22,995 nucleotides of DNA. Source: Desulfobacterales bacterium (lineage in GTDB: Bacteria; Desulfobacterota; Desulfobacteria; Desulfobacterales; Desulfobacteraceae). Of this stretch, positions 6,668 through 14,738 are shown one piece after another (the stretch's first letter is position 1; the number at the start of each line of letters is the position of its first letter). Under the pieces are notes generated by a model, which made no database searches, was not told the DNA's origin, and was given only the letters and a program-made list of their open reading frames with translations. The DNA lies in assembly GCA_022361535.1 (NCBI GenBank), contig JAKSAU010000943.1:1-22995 (forward strand), read 5' to 3'. A program made the position numbers and the translations under genes.

Positions 6668-9313
6668 ATGAGCCTTTTGAAACCGCTGAAAAACCTGACT
6701 GCCGCTATCCGCGCCAGGATGCGACGCTATATTGATTGTTTGCTGGGAGACACCCAAGATTACTTCACAAGCTTTTACCCCGGCAACCAAAGCTATATTA
6801 TAAGAAAAATTATCAACCGCCTTGTCAAAAAAGTCCCTTTGGATGACCACAACCTTGATAAAATCAAGGGAATAAAACCGGACTCTATTGTTGTTTTCAC
6901 CTGCAAGAACAAACGGGTATTTGATTTTTTATTCTTCCATACACGGCTTAAGAAACTGGATTTACCTTATCCTGAATTGGGATTTGACCTGCGTTTCTTT
7001 TTCCTTTTGCCTGTAAAACGCCTGGCCCGCATCATGATGTCCCATATGGATTATTTTCTCCATCATTTCCATATCAAGGATATTTATGAGTCAAAATATG
7101 CCCGCAATACCCTGTTGGATCATAAGGCCGGCTTCCTGACCCTTATAGAGGAAGATGATTTCTATAAAAGGTTTATCAAAGCAACGCCTGATCCTCTTTT
7201 TCATTTGATTGAATTACAGAAACACATTGACCGGTCTGTCGTCATAGTCCCGGAAGACATCATTTATATTACAAAGCCCATGCACAAAAATCCCGGGCTT
7301 GCAGATATTCTTTTCGGTACCCATGAAAAGCCCGGTTTAATCAAACGGATTTTCACCCTGATCAGGCACCCTGAAAAAATCCGTGTGGAAGTAGCCCGTC
7401 CTGTAGATCTAAAGGAATTCATATCCCGCCCCGAGATAGAACGCCTGGATGCGGAATTTCAAACCCACCGGCTCAGAAGCTATCTTGTAGATATCTTGAA
7501 TCGTCAGCGCAAGAGCATTACAGGACCCATCCTTAAATCCAGACAGGAAATTACCGAGGATATCCTTACTCGCAAATCATTGCGTGAATTCTTGGCGGAT
7601 CACGCTGCAAAGAATAACATTCCCTTGCGTAAAGTTAATAAAAAGGCTGCGGCTTATATCAATGAAATCGCATCCAACTATAACCTTCGGGTCATCAATT
7701 TCCTAAACTGGCTTTTAACCTGGGTATTCAACAATATATTTGAAGGGCTTTCGGTCAAACAAGATGAGATTAACCGGATGCGGGAAAAATACACCCAAGC
7801 CCCTTTGATCCTGATCCCATGTCACAAAAGTCACCTGGATTACCTTCTTTTGCCCTATGTTATGTTTAGAAATAACATGCCCTGCCCTCATATTGCCGCA
7901 GGCAAGAACTTATCTTTCTGGCCGCTTGGCCCCATATTCAGAGGCGGCGGTGCCTTTTTCTTACGGCGTACCTTTAAGGGCGCTGAGTTGTACACCAGGA
8001 TCTTTGCAGCTTATCTTGAAAAACTGCTATGGGAAGGCTTTAATATCAAAATCTATATTGAAGGAGGCAGAAGCCGGACCGGAAAACTGCTTAGCCCTAA
8101 GGTTGGAGGGCTTGCAATGATCATCAAAGCATACCTGAACGGCGCGTGTGAAGATCTTTATTTTGTCCCCATTTATGTGGGCTATGACCGTGTGCTTGAG
8201 GAAGATGCCTACCTCAAAGAGATTGAAGGGGGCAAAAAGAGCCCTGAAACCCTTAAAGGACTGCTTAACACACGTAAATTTCTTAAACGAAAATACGGCA
8301 AAGTTTACCTTAAGTTCGACGATCCTTTGTCCATAAATTCTTACCTTAAGGAAAAAAATATTGATCTTAAGCGGGCGACCGAAGGCGAGTACATGGAATT
8401 TGTCAAAGACTTTGGTTACAAGCTGATCAATTCCATTAACGAAAACACCGTGGCAACCCCCCACGGCATCATTGCCTCTGCCATTTTAAACTGTGCAGAC
8501 AACACATTTACAAAGGCGCAGATGTTCAAACGGGTCACCACCTACATGAACCTGTTGACATTTAACAAGGCTTATTTATCCGACACCCTGATCATGGATC
8601 AGGACAACACCTTTGATTCTGTTATCCAGAATTTTCTGTCCAGGAACTTTATTGAATTAGCTGATGAGGACGAGGATGAAATTACTGAAGCCACTACCCT
8701 GATCGTCAAACACAACAAGCGGGCTATCCTTGACTACTATAAAAATTCGGTCATCTGCTTTTTTGTACCAACTGCTTACACAGCTGTCGCCATCCTTGAG
8801 ATAGACCGATTCAAATTTGTCCTGTCAGACCTGGTTTTACGGTACAAATTCCTGCAAAAAATGTTTACGGATGAGTTTTCTTTTGATGAAGAGATCACAG
8901 CAGAAGAACAGATTTCCAAAGCAATCAAAGGCTTTATAAACGAAGGTATTCTGGTGCCGGACCCCAGGCGGCCTGATATGTTCAATCTAACCTCCCAAGG
9001 GTTGAGAAAGCTTAAATGGTTTGCTGCATTTCTTATTCCCTTTTTCGAGTCGTATAAGACTTGTCTTATTTTCCTGGAAAAAGAAAAAACAGATAAATAC
9101 GATGTCAAAGAAAGGACTAAAAAGCTACTTTCATTCGGCAGTAAGCTGTATAAGCGAAACCAGGTGGTGCGAAAGGAATCTTTGTCCCTGATCAATTATA
9201 GAAACGCGGTCAATTATTTTGCAAGAAACAATATCAACGGGTCAGCAGATCAAATCCAGATCGACTATCACAAAGAGATCATTGACCGTCTCTCCCGTCT
9301 GATTTCAGGCTGA
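6668..9313 (+). CDS. plsB: Glycerol-3-phosphate 1-O-acyltransferase PlsB
   Basis: Acylates sn-glycerol 3-phosphate at position 1, the first step of phospholipid synthesis, at the inner membrane. 881 residues, somewhat longer than the 807 of E. coli. All four acyltransferase blocks are present: HKSHLD with H386 and D391 (HX4D), GPIFRGGGAFFLRR (421-434), IEGGRSRTGKLL (464-475) and FVPIYVGYD (499-507). A long N-terminal region (1-370) and a large C-terminal part (about 550-881) flank this core, as in PlsB and not PlsC. AAGGA 9 nt before ATG 6668 supports the start. It heads a co-directional run; the next gene starts 4 bp after its stop. Confidence 0.95.
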   Translation: MSLLKPLKNLTAAIRARMRRYIDCLLGDTQDYFTSFYPGNQSYIIRKIINRLVKKVPLDDHNLDKIKGIKPDSIVVFTCKNKRVFDFLFFHTRLKKLDLPYPELGFDLRFFFLLPVKRLARIMMSHMDYFLHHFHIKDIYESKYARNTLLDHKAGFLTLIEEDDFYKRFIKATPDPLFHLIELQKHIDRSVVIVPEDIIYITKPMHKNPGLADILFGTHEKPGLIKRIFTLIRHPEKIRVEVARPVDLKEFISRPEIERLDAEFQTHRLRSYLVDILNRQRKSITGPILKSRQEITEDILTRKSLREFLADHAAKNNIPLRKVNKKAAAYINEIASNYNLRVINFLNWLLTWVFNNIFEGLSVKQDEINRMREKYTQAPLILIPCHKSHLDYLLLPYVMFRNNMPCPHIAAGKNLSFWPLGPIFRGGGAFFLRRTFKGAELYTRIFAAYLEKLLWEGFNIKIYIEGGRSRTGKLLSPKVGGLAMIIKAYLNGACEDLYFVPIYVGYDRVLEEDAYLKEIEGGKKSPETLKGLLNTRKFLKRKYGKVYLKFDDPLSINSYLKEKNIDLKRATEGEYMEFVKDFGYKLINSINENTVATPHGIIASAILNCADNTFTKAQMFKRVTTYMNLLTFNKAYLSDTLIMDQDNTFDSVIQNFLSRNFIELADEDEDEITEATTLIVKHNKRAILDYYKNSVICFFVPTAYTAVAILEIDRFKFVLSDLVLRYKFLQKMFTDEFSFDEEITAEEQISKAIKGFINEGILVPDPRRPDMFNLTSQGLRKLKWFAAFLIPFFESYKTCLIFLEKEKTDKYDVKERTKKLLSFGSKLYKRNQVVRKESLSLINYRNAVNYFARNNINGSADQIQIDYHKEIIDRLSRLISG

Positions 9314-9317
9314 TACC

Positions 9318-10994
9318 ATGAAAGCCCTGATATTGGCAGCAGGACTCGGCACCCGTCTTTTACCTTATACCCGGATTCTGCCCAAACCATTGTTTACATT
9401 AAACGGCAGGCAAATGCTAGGTTTGGCTATAGAGAGGCTTCAAGCATGCGGATGTACTAAAATATTCATTAACACCCATCATCTTGCAGACCAAATCACC
9501 TCTTTTGCGGAATCACACCCGGCAAAAGACATTATAGAAACAGTTTATGAACCGGATATCCTTGATACAGGCGGTGCTATTGCCAACCTAAGACAAGAAC
9601 TGTCTGAAGGTGATTTTCTCGTTATTAATGCAGACGTTGTCTGTGATTTCGATCTGGCCCACCTTGTAGACCGCCATAGATCATCGGATGCTATTGCCAC
9701 CCTACTGGTCCACGATTTCCCCAGATTCAACAAACTTTGCATAGATATGAATGAAGGTGATTTGGGAACCATCCATCATTTTGATCAGGCTCCGGAAACC
9801 GGACTGGCTTTTACAGGCATCCAAGTCCTGTCACCGCAAGTTTTTGATTATATGCCCCCCAAAAAAATATTCTCAAGCATTGATGTATATAAACAGCTTT
9901 CTCCCTCAAAAAAAATTAAAGCTCTAAAAGCAAGAGATATTTATTGGCGCGACATGGGCACACCTGAAGATTACAAGCAGACATCAAGGGAATGGCTTTC
10001 AGGTAAAGTTTTCAATATTCCTTTGTCCGGGTTAAACAAAATCAATGTCAGCTCTTTAACTGGTGACGGATCTGATCGCAACTGGTTTAGAGCCAGCCAT
10101 GGCAACAAAAGCTTGGTTCTTTCAGATCATGGAATATGTCTGGACACAGACGAAACAAAGGATGCCAAAGCTCAATTGAATGCGTTTGTGAATATCGGCA
10201 CTCACCTCTATAAACTTGGACTGCCGGTTCCTCAAATCCTGGGACACGACGAGATTTCCGGCCAGGTGGCTTTGGAAGACCTTGGCGATACCCACCTGGC
10301 GGACAAAGTAGCCCAATTGGATGAGGATGAAACCATCAGAGTGTACAAACAGGTCATTAATTGCTTAATTGATTTCTCCCAAAAAGGAATTAATGACTTT
10401 AAGACCGAATGGACCTGCCAGACACCCACCTATTCCAAGCAGATGATACTGGACCTTGAATGCAGATATTTTATAGACGCGTTTCTCAACAAGTACCTGG
10501 ACAGAAGGGATTCTTTTGAAACGTTTGAGCCTGTATTTTCCTATATCGCTGACAATGCCTTACGCTTCGGAATGGACGGACTTATGCACAGGGATATGCA
10601 ATCTAAAAACATCATGATTCATAATGGAAAGATTCGTTTCATTGATTTCCAGTCTGCCCGGAAAGGTCCGTTTCAATATGATCTTGCTTCCCTTTTGATT
10701 GATCCCTATGTTAAACTGCCCCAAAGGATTCAGGACCTTCTGCTTGATTATGCTTTGACACGGTTGAACGGCATCTGCCTGATTGACGTAAAGGAATTTA
10801 CACATAGTTACAGATTTTGCTGTCTGACCCGAAACCTGCAAATGTTAGGTGCTTTTGGCTTTTTGACACGGGTAAAAAACAAACCCTGGTTTGAATCCTA
10901 TATACCCCATGCCCTAAAAGGGCTTGAAAAACGGCTGGCCCAACTGGATGACAAAAATCTTACATCCCTGCTCCAGCTAATCACAACCCTATAA
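9318..10994 (+). CDS. Fused MurNAc-1-P uridylyltransferase (MurU) and MurNAc/GlcNAc kinase (AmgK)
   Basis: 558 residues in two domains. Residues 1-230 are a sugar-1-phosphate nucleotidyltransferase: LAAGLGTRLLPYTRILPKPL (6-25) is the NTP site, D106 in INADVVCD is the likely metal ligand, and WRDMGTPEDY (210-219) is the usual C-terminal signature. Residues 240-558 are an APH-type kinase: GDGSDRNWFR (249-258), LEDLGD (319-324), HRDMQSKN with D426 and N431, and FIDFQSARKGP with D443. This pair matches AmgK and MurU, which in Pseudomonas turn MurNAc into MurNAc-1-P and UDP-MurNAc; here they form one chain, uridylyltransferase first. Substrate is inferred; another sugar is possible. There is no clear ribosome site, so translation is probably coupled to plsB. 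NamZ upstream supports a cell-wall salvage role. Confidence 0.8.
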   Translation: MKALILAAGLGTRLLPYTRILPKPLFTLNGRQMLGLAIERLQACGCTKIFINTHHLADQITSFAESHPAKDIIETVYEPDILDTGGAIANLRQELSEGDFLVINADVVCDFDLAHLVDRHRSSDAIATLLVHDFPRFNKLCIDMNEGDLGTIHHFDQAPETGLAFTGIQVLSPQVFDYMPPKKIFSSIDVYKQLSPSKKIKALKARDIYWRDMGTPEDYKQTSREWLSGKVFNIPLSGLNKINVSSLTGDGSDRNWFRASHGNKSLVLSDHGICLDTDETKDAKAQLNAFVNIGTHLYKLGLPVPQILGHDEISGQVALEDLGDTHLADKVAQLDEDETIRVYKQVINCLIDFSQKGINDFKTEWTCQTPTYSKQMILDLECRYFIDAFLNKYLDRRDSFETFEPVFSYIADNALRFGMDGLMHRDMQSKNIMIHNGKIRFIDFQSARKGPFQYDLASLLIDPYVKLPQRIQDLLLDYALTRLNGICLIDVKEFTHSYRFCCLTRNLQMLGAFGFLTRVKNKPWFESYIPHALKGLEKRLAQLDDKNLTSLLQLITTL

Positions 10995-11005
10995 GGAGAA
11001 ACACA

Positions 11006-11842
11006 ATGAGCACAATCCCCGTTATGGTAAACGGGCTTCCAGGAAACGTTGCCAAAATCATGGCAGCAGCAGCCTTAAAAGATGACCAGCTGAGCCTTGT
11101 TCCCTTTTCTCTTACCGGAGAAGAAATTAGTGAGACATCAGTAATTGTAGATGACACACAGGTTACCCTTATCAAACCCAGCGTTCGAGACAGCAAAATA
11201 AATGACATTCTTTCAGACTATCCCGGGTGTATTGCCATTGACTACACCCACCCTACAGCAGTCAACGCTAATGCAGAATTTTATATCCAGTACAAAATCC
11301 CTTTTGTCATGGGTACGACTGGCGGAGACCGCAAAGCATTAGAAGCAACAGTCAATACCAGCACGACACCAGCAGTCATTTCTCCCAACATGGCCAAACA
11401 GATTGTAGGGCTTCAGGCAATGATGGAGTTTGCTGCCAAAACCTTTCCAGGTCTGTTTGAAGGATACTTTCTTGAAGTAAAGGAAAGCCATCAACAGGGA
11501 AAGGCTGACACATCAGGTACAGCAAAGGCAATGGTCTCCTATTTTAATGAATTAGGTGCCGGATTTGATATCTCCCAGATTCAACAAATACGGGATCCGG
11601 AAACCCAGGAGAATGAATGGGGCATCCCCAAAGAACACCTTGGCGGTCACGGATGGCATACATATACACTTTCTGCCAAAGACGGTTCATCGTTGTTTGA
11701 GTTGAAGCACAATATCAATGGCAGAGAAATCTATGTATCAGGCACCTTTGATGCCGTTCGCTTTCTTGCCAAAAAGATGGCCTACGGTGCAGGAGAAAAA
11801 AGGCTTTATTCCATGATAGATGTCATGACCCAGAAGGGATGA
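11006..11842 (+). CDS. dapB: 4-Hydroxy-tetrahydrodipicolinate reductase, plant-type
   Basis: Reduces (hydroxy)tetrahydrodipicolinate with NAD(P)H in the lysine/diaminopimelate pathway; diaminopimelate goes into peptidoglycan. 278 residues. The N-terminal VNGLPGNVA (8-16) is the nucleotide-binding turn, DYTHPTAVN and PFVMGTTGGDR are DapB signatures, and ESHQQGKADTSGTA (about 160-173) corresponds to the E. coli active-site segment with Lys and SGTA. The spacing and the ESHQ variant fit the plant-type branch found also in Desulfobacterota. AAGGAG lies 8 nt before ATG 11006. It is 11 bp after the MurU-AmgK fusion and 7 bp before the J-domain gene. Confidence 0.9.
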   Translation: MSTIPVMVNGLPGNVAKIMAAAALKDDQLSLVPFSLTGEEISETSVIVDDTQVTLIKPSVRDSKINDILSDYPGCIAIDYTHPTAVNANAEFYIQYKIPFVMGTTGGDRKALEATVNTSTTPAVISPNMAKQIVGLQAMMEFAAKTFPGLFEGYFLEVKESHQQGKADTSGTAKAMVSYFNELGAGFDISQIQQIRDPETQENEWGIPKEHLGGHGWHTYTLSAKDGSSLFELKHNINGREIYVSGTFDAVRFLAKKMAYGAGEKRLYSMIDVMTQKG

Positions 11843-11849
11843 TTTTACC

Positions 11850-12401
11850 ATGAACCCCATGGTGAAACTGGTACTGGTACTTTTCGGGCTGGCCTATCTT
11901 ATTACCCCGGTTGACTTGATTCCGGATTTGATCCTGCCATGGATAGGATGGCTTGATGACGGTTTGGTTTTATGGTCAGTTTATTACCTTATCCGGTATG
12001 GCGAACTTCCCTGGTTTTTATTTAAAAAACGAAAGCCAAAGTCTTTCTCCGGCAAAACCGGCAGGCCTGGCACACCACCTGCGGGCCAAAGCCGGGGGAG
12101 ATCTGGGAATAATAAGGACCATAACGGATCTGACAATTTTTCCGGAAAAAAAAAGGGGCCGTCAAAAAAGAATCCCCAGGAAAACAGTGCCAATAGCAAC
12201 ACTAAATCTCCATACGAAGTCTTAGGGGTATCAAAAGGCGCACCATGGACTCAAATTCAAGAGGCTTATAAAACAAAGGCCAAGCAGTACCATCCTGACA
12301 AACTCTCACATTTGGGAGATGATTTTTCATCCCTGGCCAATAAAAGGTTTTTGGAGATCCAGGAAGCGTATAACCGTTTAAAAGTCCAATACAGGAAATA
12401 A
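11850..12401 (+). CDS. DUF1232 membrane domain fused to a DnaJ domain
   Basis: 183 residues. The N-terminal part (about 1-55) holds the DUF1232 signature TPVDLIPDLILPWIGWLDD (19-37) in a hydrophobic hairpin. A basic, Gly/Ser/Asn-rich linker follows (60-118). Residues 120-183 form a J domain with SPYEVLGV and HPD (148-150), the triplet that stimulates DnaK ATPase. It is likely a membrane-anchored co-chaperone that brings DnaK to the inner membrane; the client is unknown. AGAAGGGA lies ahead of ATG 11850 inside the end of dapB. Confidence 0.88.
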   Translation: MNPMVKLVLVLFGLAYLITPVDLIPDLILPWIGWLDDGLVLWSVYYLIRYGELPWFLFKKRKPKSFSGKTGRPGTPPAGQSRGRSGNNKDHNGSDNFSGKKKGPSKKNPQENSANSNTKSPYEVLGVSKGAPWTQIQEAYKTKAKQYHPDKLSHLGDDFSSLANKRFLEIQEAYNRLKVQYRK

Positions 12402-12419
12402 AGCAGGAGTAAACAGCTT

Positions 12420-13205
12420 ATGGCTGACCATCTGACCATTAACCTGTACGGCAAATCTTTTCCTATTGAAATACAATGGGAAAAATACGGCAGGCATGAA
12501 AATCCTGTTTTAGTCTTTCTTCACGAAGGGCTTGGTAGTTGTGCTTCCTGGAAAAACATCCCCCAAATTCTGTCCAAGGCAACCCAATGCAATGCATTTG
12601 CTTATTCAAGACCTGGATATGGTAAATCCGGATCAGTCAATCTACCCAGAAAGATTAATTGGTTCCATACGGAAGCCTTGAAAGTGCTGCCAAGAATCCT
12701 TAAAAAAGCCGATATAAAGAACTATATTCTTGTTGGTCACTCAGACGGCGGATCCATCAGTGCCATCCATGGTGGTACTTCAAACCATGGATTAAAAGGT
12801 ATTGTCAGTCTTGCGGCTCACTTTTTTTGCGAACCAGCTACCTTGGAAGGCGTACGCCAGGCAAAGCAATGGTATCTGACTGGTAACTTGAGGCAACGGC
12901 TTGAAACCATTCACGAAAGCAACACAGATACCGCTTTTTGGGGTTGGAATGACACCTGGCTTGCCCCAAGATTTAAGTATTGGAATATCGAAAAATACCT
13001 AAGAAAGATCCAGGTGCCGGTGTTGGGCATCCAAGGGGTTGATGATATTTATGCGACCTCAGCCCAACTTGACGCCATGACCAAAGGACTTAAAAAAAAG
13101 CAAATCCATCTCATTGAAAATTGTGGGCATGCCCCACATATAGAAAAAAAAGACGAGGTTTTACAACTACTGACAAATTTTATCCAAACCTGTATAACAA
13201 AATAA
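12420..13205 (+). CDS. Alpha/beta hydrolase
   Basis: 261 residues with a complete alpha/beta-hydrolase plan: FLHEGLGS (33-40) at the oxyanion region, SRPGYGKSG (63-71), nucleophile elbow GHSDGG with S108, the acid in GIQGVDDIY (D208 or D209), and the catalytic His in NCGHAPH (H237). No signal peptide, so cytoplasmic. The HEGLGS and GHSDGGS forms occur in small esterase or C-C hydrolase-like proteins; the substrate cannot be read from the sequence. AGGAG stands 10 nt before ATG 12420, 18 bp after the J-domain gene. Confidence 0.88.
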   Translation: MADHLTINLYGKSFPIEIQWEKYGRHENPVLVFLHEGLGSCASWKNIPQILSKATQCNAFAYSRPGYGKSGSVNLPRKINWFHTEALKVLPRILKKADIKNYILVGHSDGGSISAIHGGTSNHGLKGIVSLAAHFFCEPATLEGVRQAKQWYLTGNLRQRLETIHESNTDTAFWGWNDTWLAPRFKYWNIEKYLRKIQVPVLGIQGVDDIYATSAQLDAMTKGLKKKQIHLIENCGHAPHIEKKDEVLQLLTNFIQTCITK

Positions 13206-13233
13206 TAGATCATCACATCAAATAAGGAGACAT

Positions 13234-13392
13234 ATGCTTATCCTTTTTATCCTCCTTGTCATTGCCAATGGCATAATGCTTTACATAAATTTGAAAACAC
13301 CGAACATTCCTTCTGTGACATTGAAAGACGGCAAAAACCACCTTTACACCGTTAAAACACCTGGAAAACTGGATATCACAGCCCGGAAATAA
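13234..13392 (+). CDS. 52-residue single-helix membrane peptide
   Basis: ATG 13234 to TAA 13392. A hydrophobic N-terminal helix (residues 1-18, beginning MLILFILLVIANG) is followed by a short polar tail rich in Lys and Thr (YINLKTPNIPSVTLKDGKN, then more basic residues). TAAGGAGA lies at ideal spacing before the ATG, and the next gene's AAAAGGAG begins right after the stop, so the frame fills the gap exactly as a gene would. It could be a small inner-membrane protein working with the ankyrin protein next to it. I do not recognise a family. Confidence 0.75.
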   Translation: MLILFILLVIANGIMLYINLKTPNIPSVTLKDGKNHLYTVKTPGKLDITARK

Positions 13393-13403
13393 AAGGAGAA
13401 ATT

Positions 13404-14183
13404 ATGCCTGATTTTTCAATTTTTACCTGGTTAAACGGTTTTCTGTTAATCGCTGTAGCAGCTCAAGTTGCTATCTTTCTGAAAAGGCGGCAAATCGATT
13501 TGATAGAAATAAGGGAACAACAACTATTAACCTTTGTAGAGCAGGGTCCCAAGGATCTTATTGACGAAGAGGGGCGTGATCTTCTTTGTATTGCCGCACT
13601 GGAAGGCTATGGGGACCTTTGCTTTATTATCATGGAGAATGGCGCCGATCCAAACCGACTATACCAGGGGAAGCCACTGCTTAACATTATCGCGGAATCA
13701 GGCATGGAAGATACGTTTACAGCCCTTGTCCTGCTCAAGCAAAATGCTTTTGTAGAAGGCCCCAAAGGTATTGAAATGACACCACTTCAGGCATGTGCTG
13801 CCTATGATCACACCGATCTTGCAAGATTGCTTATTGATTATGGCGCAGACATCAACTATCAATCACCTAAAACGGGTATTACTCCACTTATGACCGCGGT
13901 TGAACACCGTTCCGTTTCAGTAGGGCAAGAGCTGATCAAAAACGGTGCAGATTTGTTTTTATTTGATCAAAAAGGCCGACAGGCAGTTGATTATGCTCAA
14001 AAACCTATACGTTTAGATATCAGTGAGCATGATTCGGAACCACAACAGGAATGTGCAGACGAGGCAATGGAAAAGGAACACATATACCGTGAAATGATAC
14101 GCCAACTTCACTGCTTGATGGAAGGATCACCATACACATATACCCCGCGCCTGAGAAGATCCAATACCAGCAAGGACAATTAA
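13404..14183 (+). CDS. Membrane-anchored ankyrin-repeat protein
   Basis: 259 residues. One transmembrane helix near the N-terminus (about 8-26) ends in KRRQ, which suggests a cytoplasmic C-terminal domain. Ankyrin repeats can be made out at about 57-85, 90-118 (weak), 124-152 (TPLQACAAYDHTDLARLLI then GADIN) and 158-186 (TPLMTAVEHRS then GADLF), with a partial repeat to about 200. The tail is acidic, then basic. Ankyrin repeats bind proteins; the partner is unknown. AAAAGGAG is 6 nt before ATG 13404. It belongs to the plus-strand run, 11 bp after the 52-residue gene. Confidence 0.88.
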   Translation: MPDFSIFTWLNGFLLIAVAAQVAIFLKRRQIDLIEIREQQLLTFVEQGPKDLIDEEGRDLLCIAALEGYGDLCFIIMENGADPNRLYQGKPLLNIIAESGMEDTFTALVLLKQNAFVEGPKGIEMTPLQACAAYDHTDLARLLIDYGADINYQSPKTGITPLMTAVEHRSVSVGQELIKNGADLFLFDQKGRQAVDYAQKPIRLDISEHDSEPQQECADEAMEKEHIYREMIRQLHCLMEGSPYTYTPRLRRSNTSKDN

Positions 14184-14260
14184 ATTGACAAAGAACCTTA
14201 TCTTTGCAATAAAAATAGCCTTGATACACCAACTGCGAAACACAAGGACAATCTATTGAC
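14171..14260 (+). repeat. Tandem copy of a ribosome site and TTG start
   Basis: CAAGGACAAT followed by ATTGAC occurs at 14171-14189 (3 bases between the parts) and again at 14243-14260 (2 bases between). Each copy offers AAGGA plus a TTG start at 7-8 nt. The first overlaps the ankyrin stop codon; the second starts the three-helix protein. Confidence 0.6.
14185..14259 (+). CDS. Possible 24-residue peptide with TTG start
   Basis: TTG 14185 to TGA 14259, with AAGGA 8 nt upstream. The peptide would be short and basic, beginning MTKNLIFAIKIALIHQL. Its TGA overlaps the TTG start of the next gene, which would couple their translation. It may equally be chance: 24 codons prove little. Confidence 0.25.
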   Translation: MTKNLIFAIKIALIHQLRNTRTIY

Positions 14261-14546
14261 CGGAATCAGCGAAGTACTTGTACTCATCCTTTTGATTACC
14301 GGCATCCTGATTCTTCCAAGGATGCTTAAACCTGCCCCGAAAAAGGCAACCAATACAAAGGTCGCCAGTGGACCGGTTTCTATGAAAATGCGCGCCGGTA
14401 TTGTGGCGTCAATTCTCTTTCTTATTATATGCACGCTTGTTATAAAACCCTGGCAAGGCGACCTTATATTATTCATTTCTATTGGGATACTTCCTGTTGC
14501 CTTGATCTGGTCTATATTCTGGATTTTTTCTGCAAAAAATAAATAA
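14256..14546 (+). CDS. Small three-helix membrane protein, TTG start
   Basis: 96 residues. Hydrophobic helices lie at about 7-22, 46-63 and 68-92, with a Lys/Thr/Pro-rich segment (26-44) between the first two and a basic end. The frame is open back to the ankyrin stop, but no ATG precedes helix 1; TTG 14256 with AAGGA 7 nt upstream keeps that helix whole and is the best start. No known family is recognised. Last gene of the plsB-led run. Confidence 0.75.
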   Translation: MTGISEVLVLILLITGILILPRMLKPAPKKATNTKVASGPVSMKMRAGIVASILFLIICTLVIKPWQGDLILFISIGILPVALIWSIFWIFSAKNK

Positions 14547-14603
14547 TCTGCTCATCCATATATCTATGCTTGAGTCTTTTTGCGCCCGCCATTCATTACT
14601 TTG

Positions 14604-14625
14604 TTACTATAAAGCTAAATAGTAA
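14604..14625. promoter_or_regulatory. Inverted repeat between the membrane protein gene and hsp20
   Basis: TTACTAT (14604-14610) and ATAGTAA (14619-14625) form a perfect 7-bp inverted repeat around 8 bases. It is AT-only apart from one C-G pair, lacks a T run, and lies about 28 bp upstream of the hsp20 -35 candidate, so an operator fits better than a terminator. It is not the CIRCE heat-shock operator. Confidence 0.3.
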
Positions 14626-14652
14626 TATTTATAAAAAGCTTAATTATTTTTA

Positions 14653-14680
14653 TTGACAGCTATATTTTTATGGTTAATTT
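14653..14680 (+). promoter_or_regulatory. Candidate hsp20 promoter
   Basis: TTGACA (14653-14658), 16 bp, then TAATTT (14675-14680). The -35 is perfect and the -10 matches 4 of 6. It would give a leader of about 50 nt. I saw no sigma32-type CTTGAA / CCCCAT pair. Confidence 0.4.
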
Positions 14681-14738
14681 TCTTTCAACGTGAAAACAAA
14701 CCGGCATTACCGGTAACCTAAAAAAGAGGAGACAGACC

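Noticed and set aside
14604..14625. CIRCE or sigma32 control of hsp20
   Set aside because: The inverted repeat does not match the CIRCE half-sites, and no sigma32 boxes were found.
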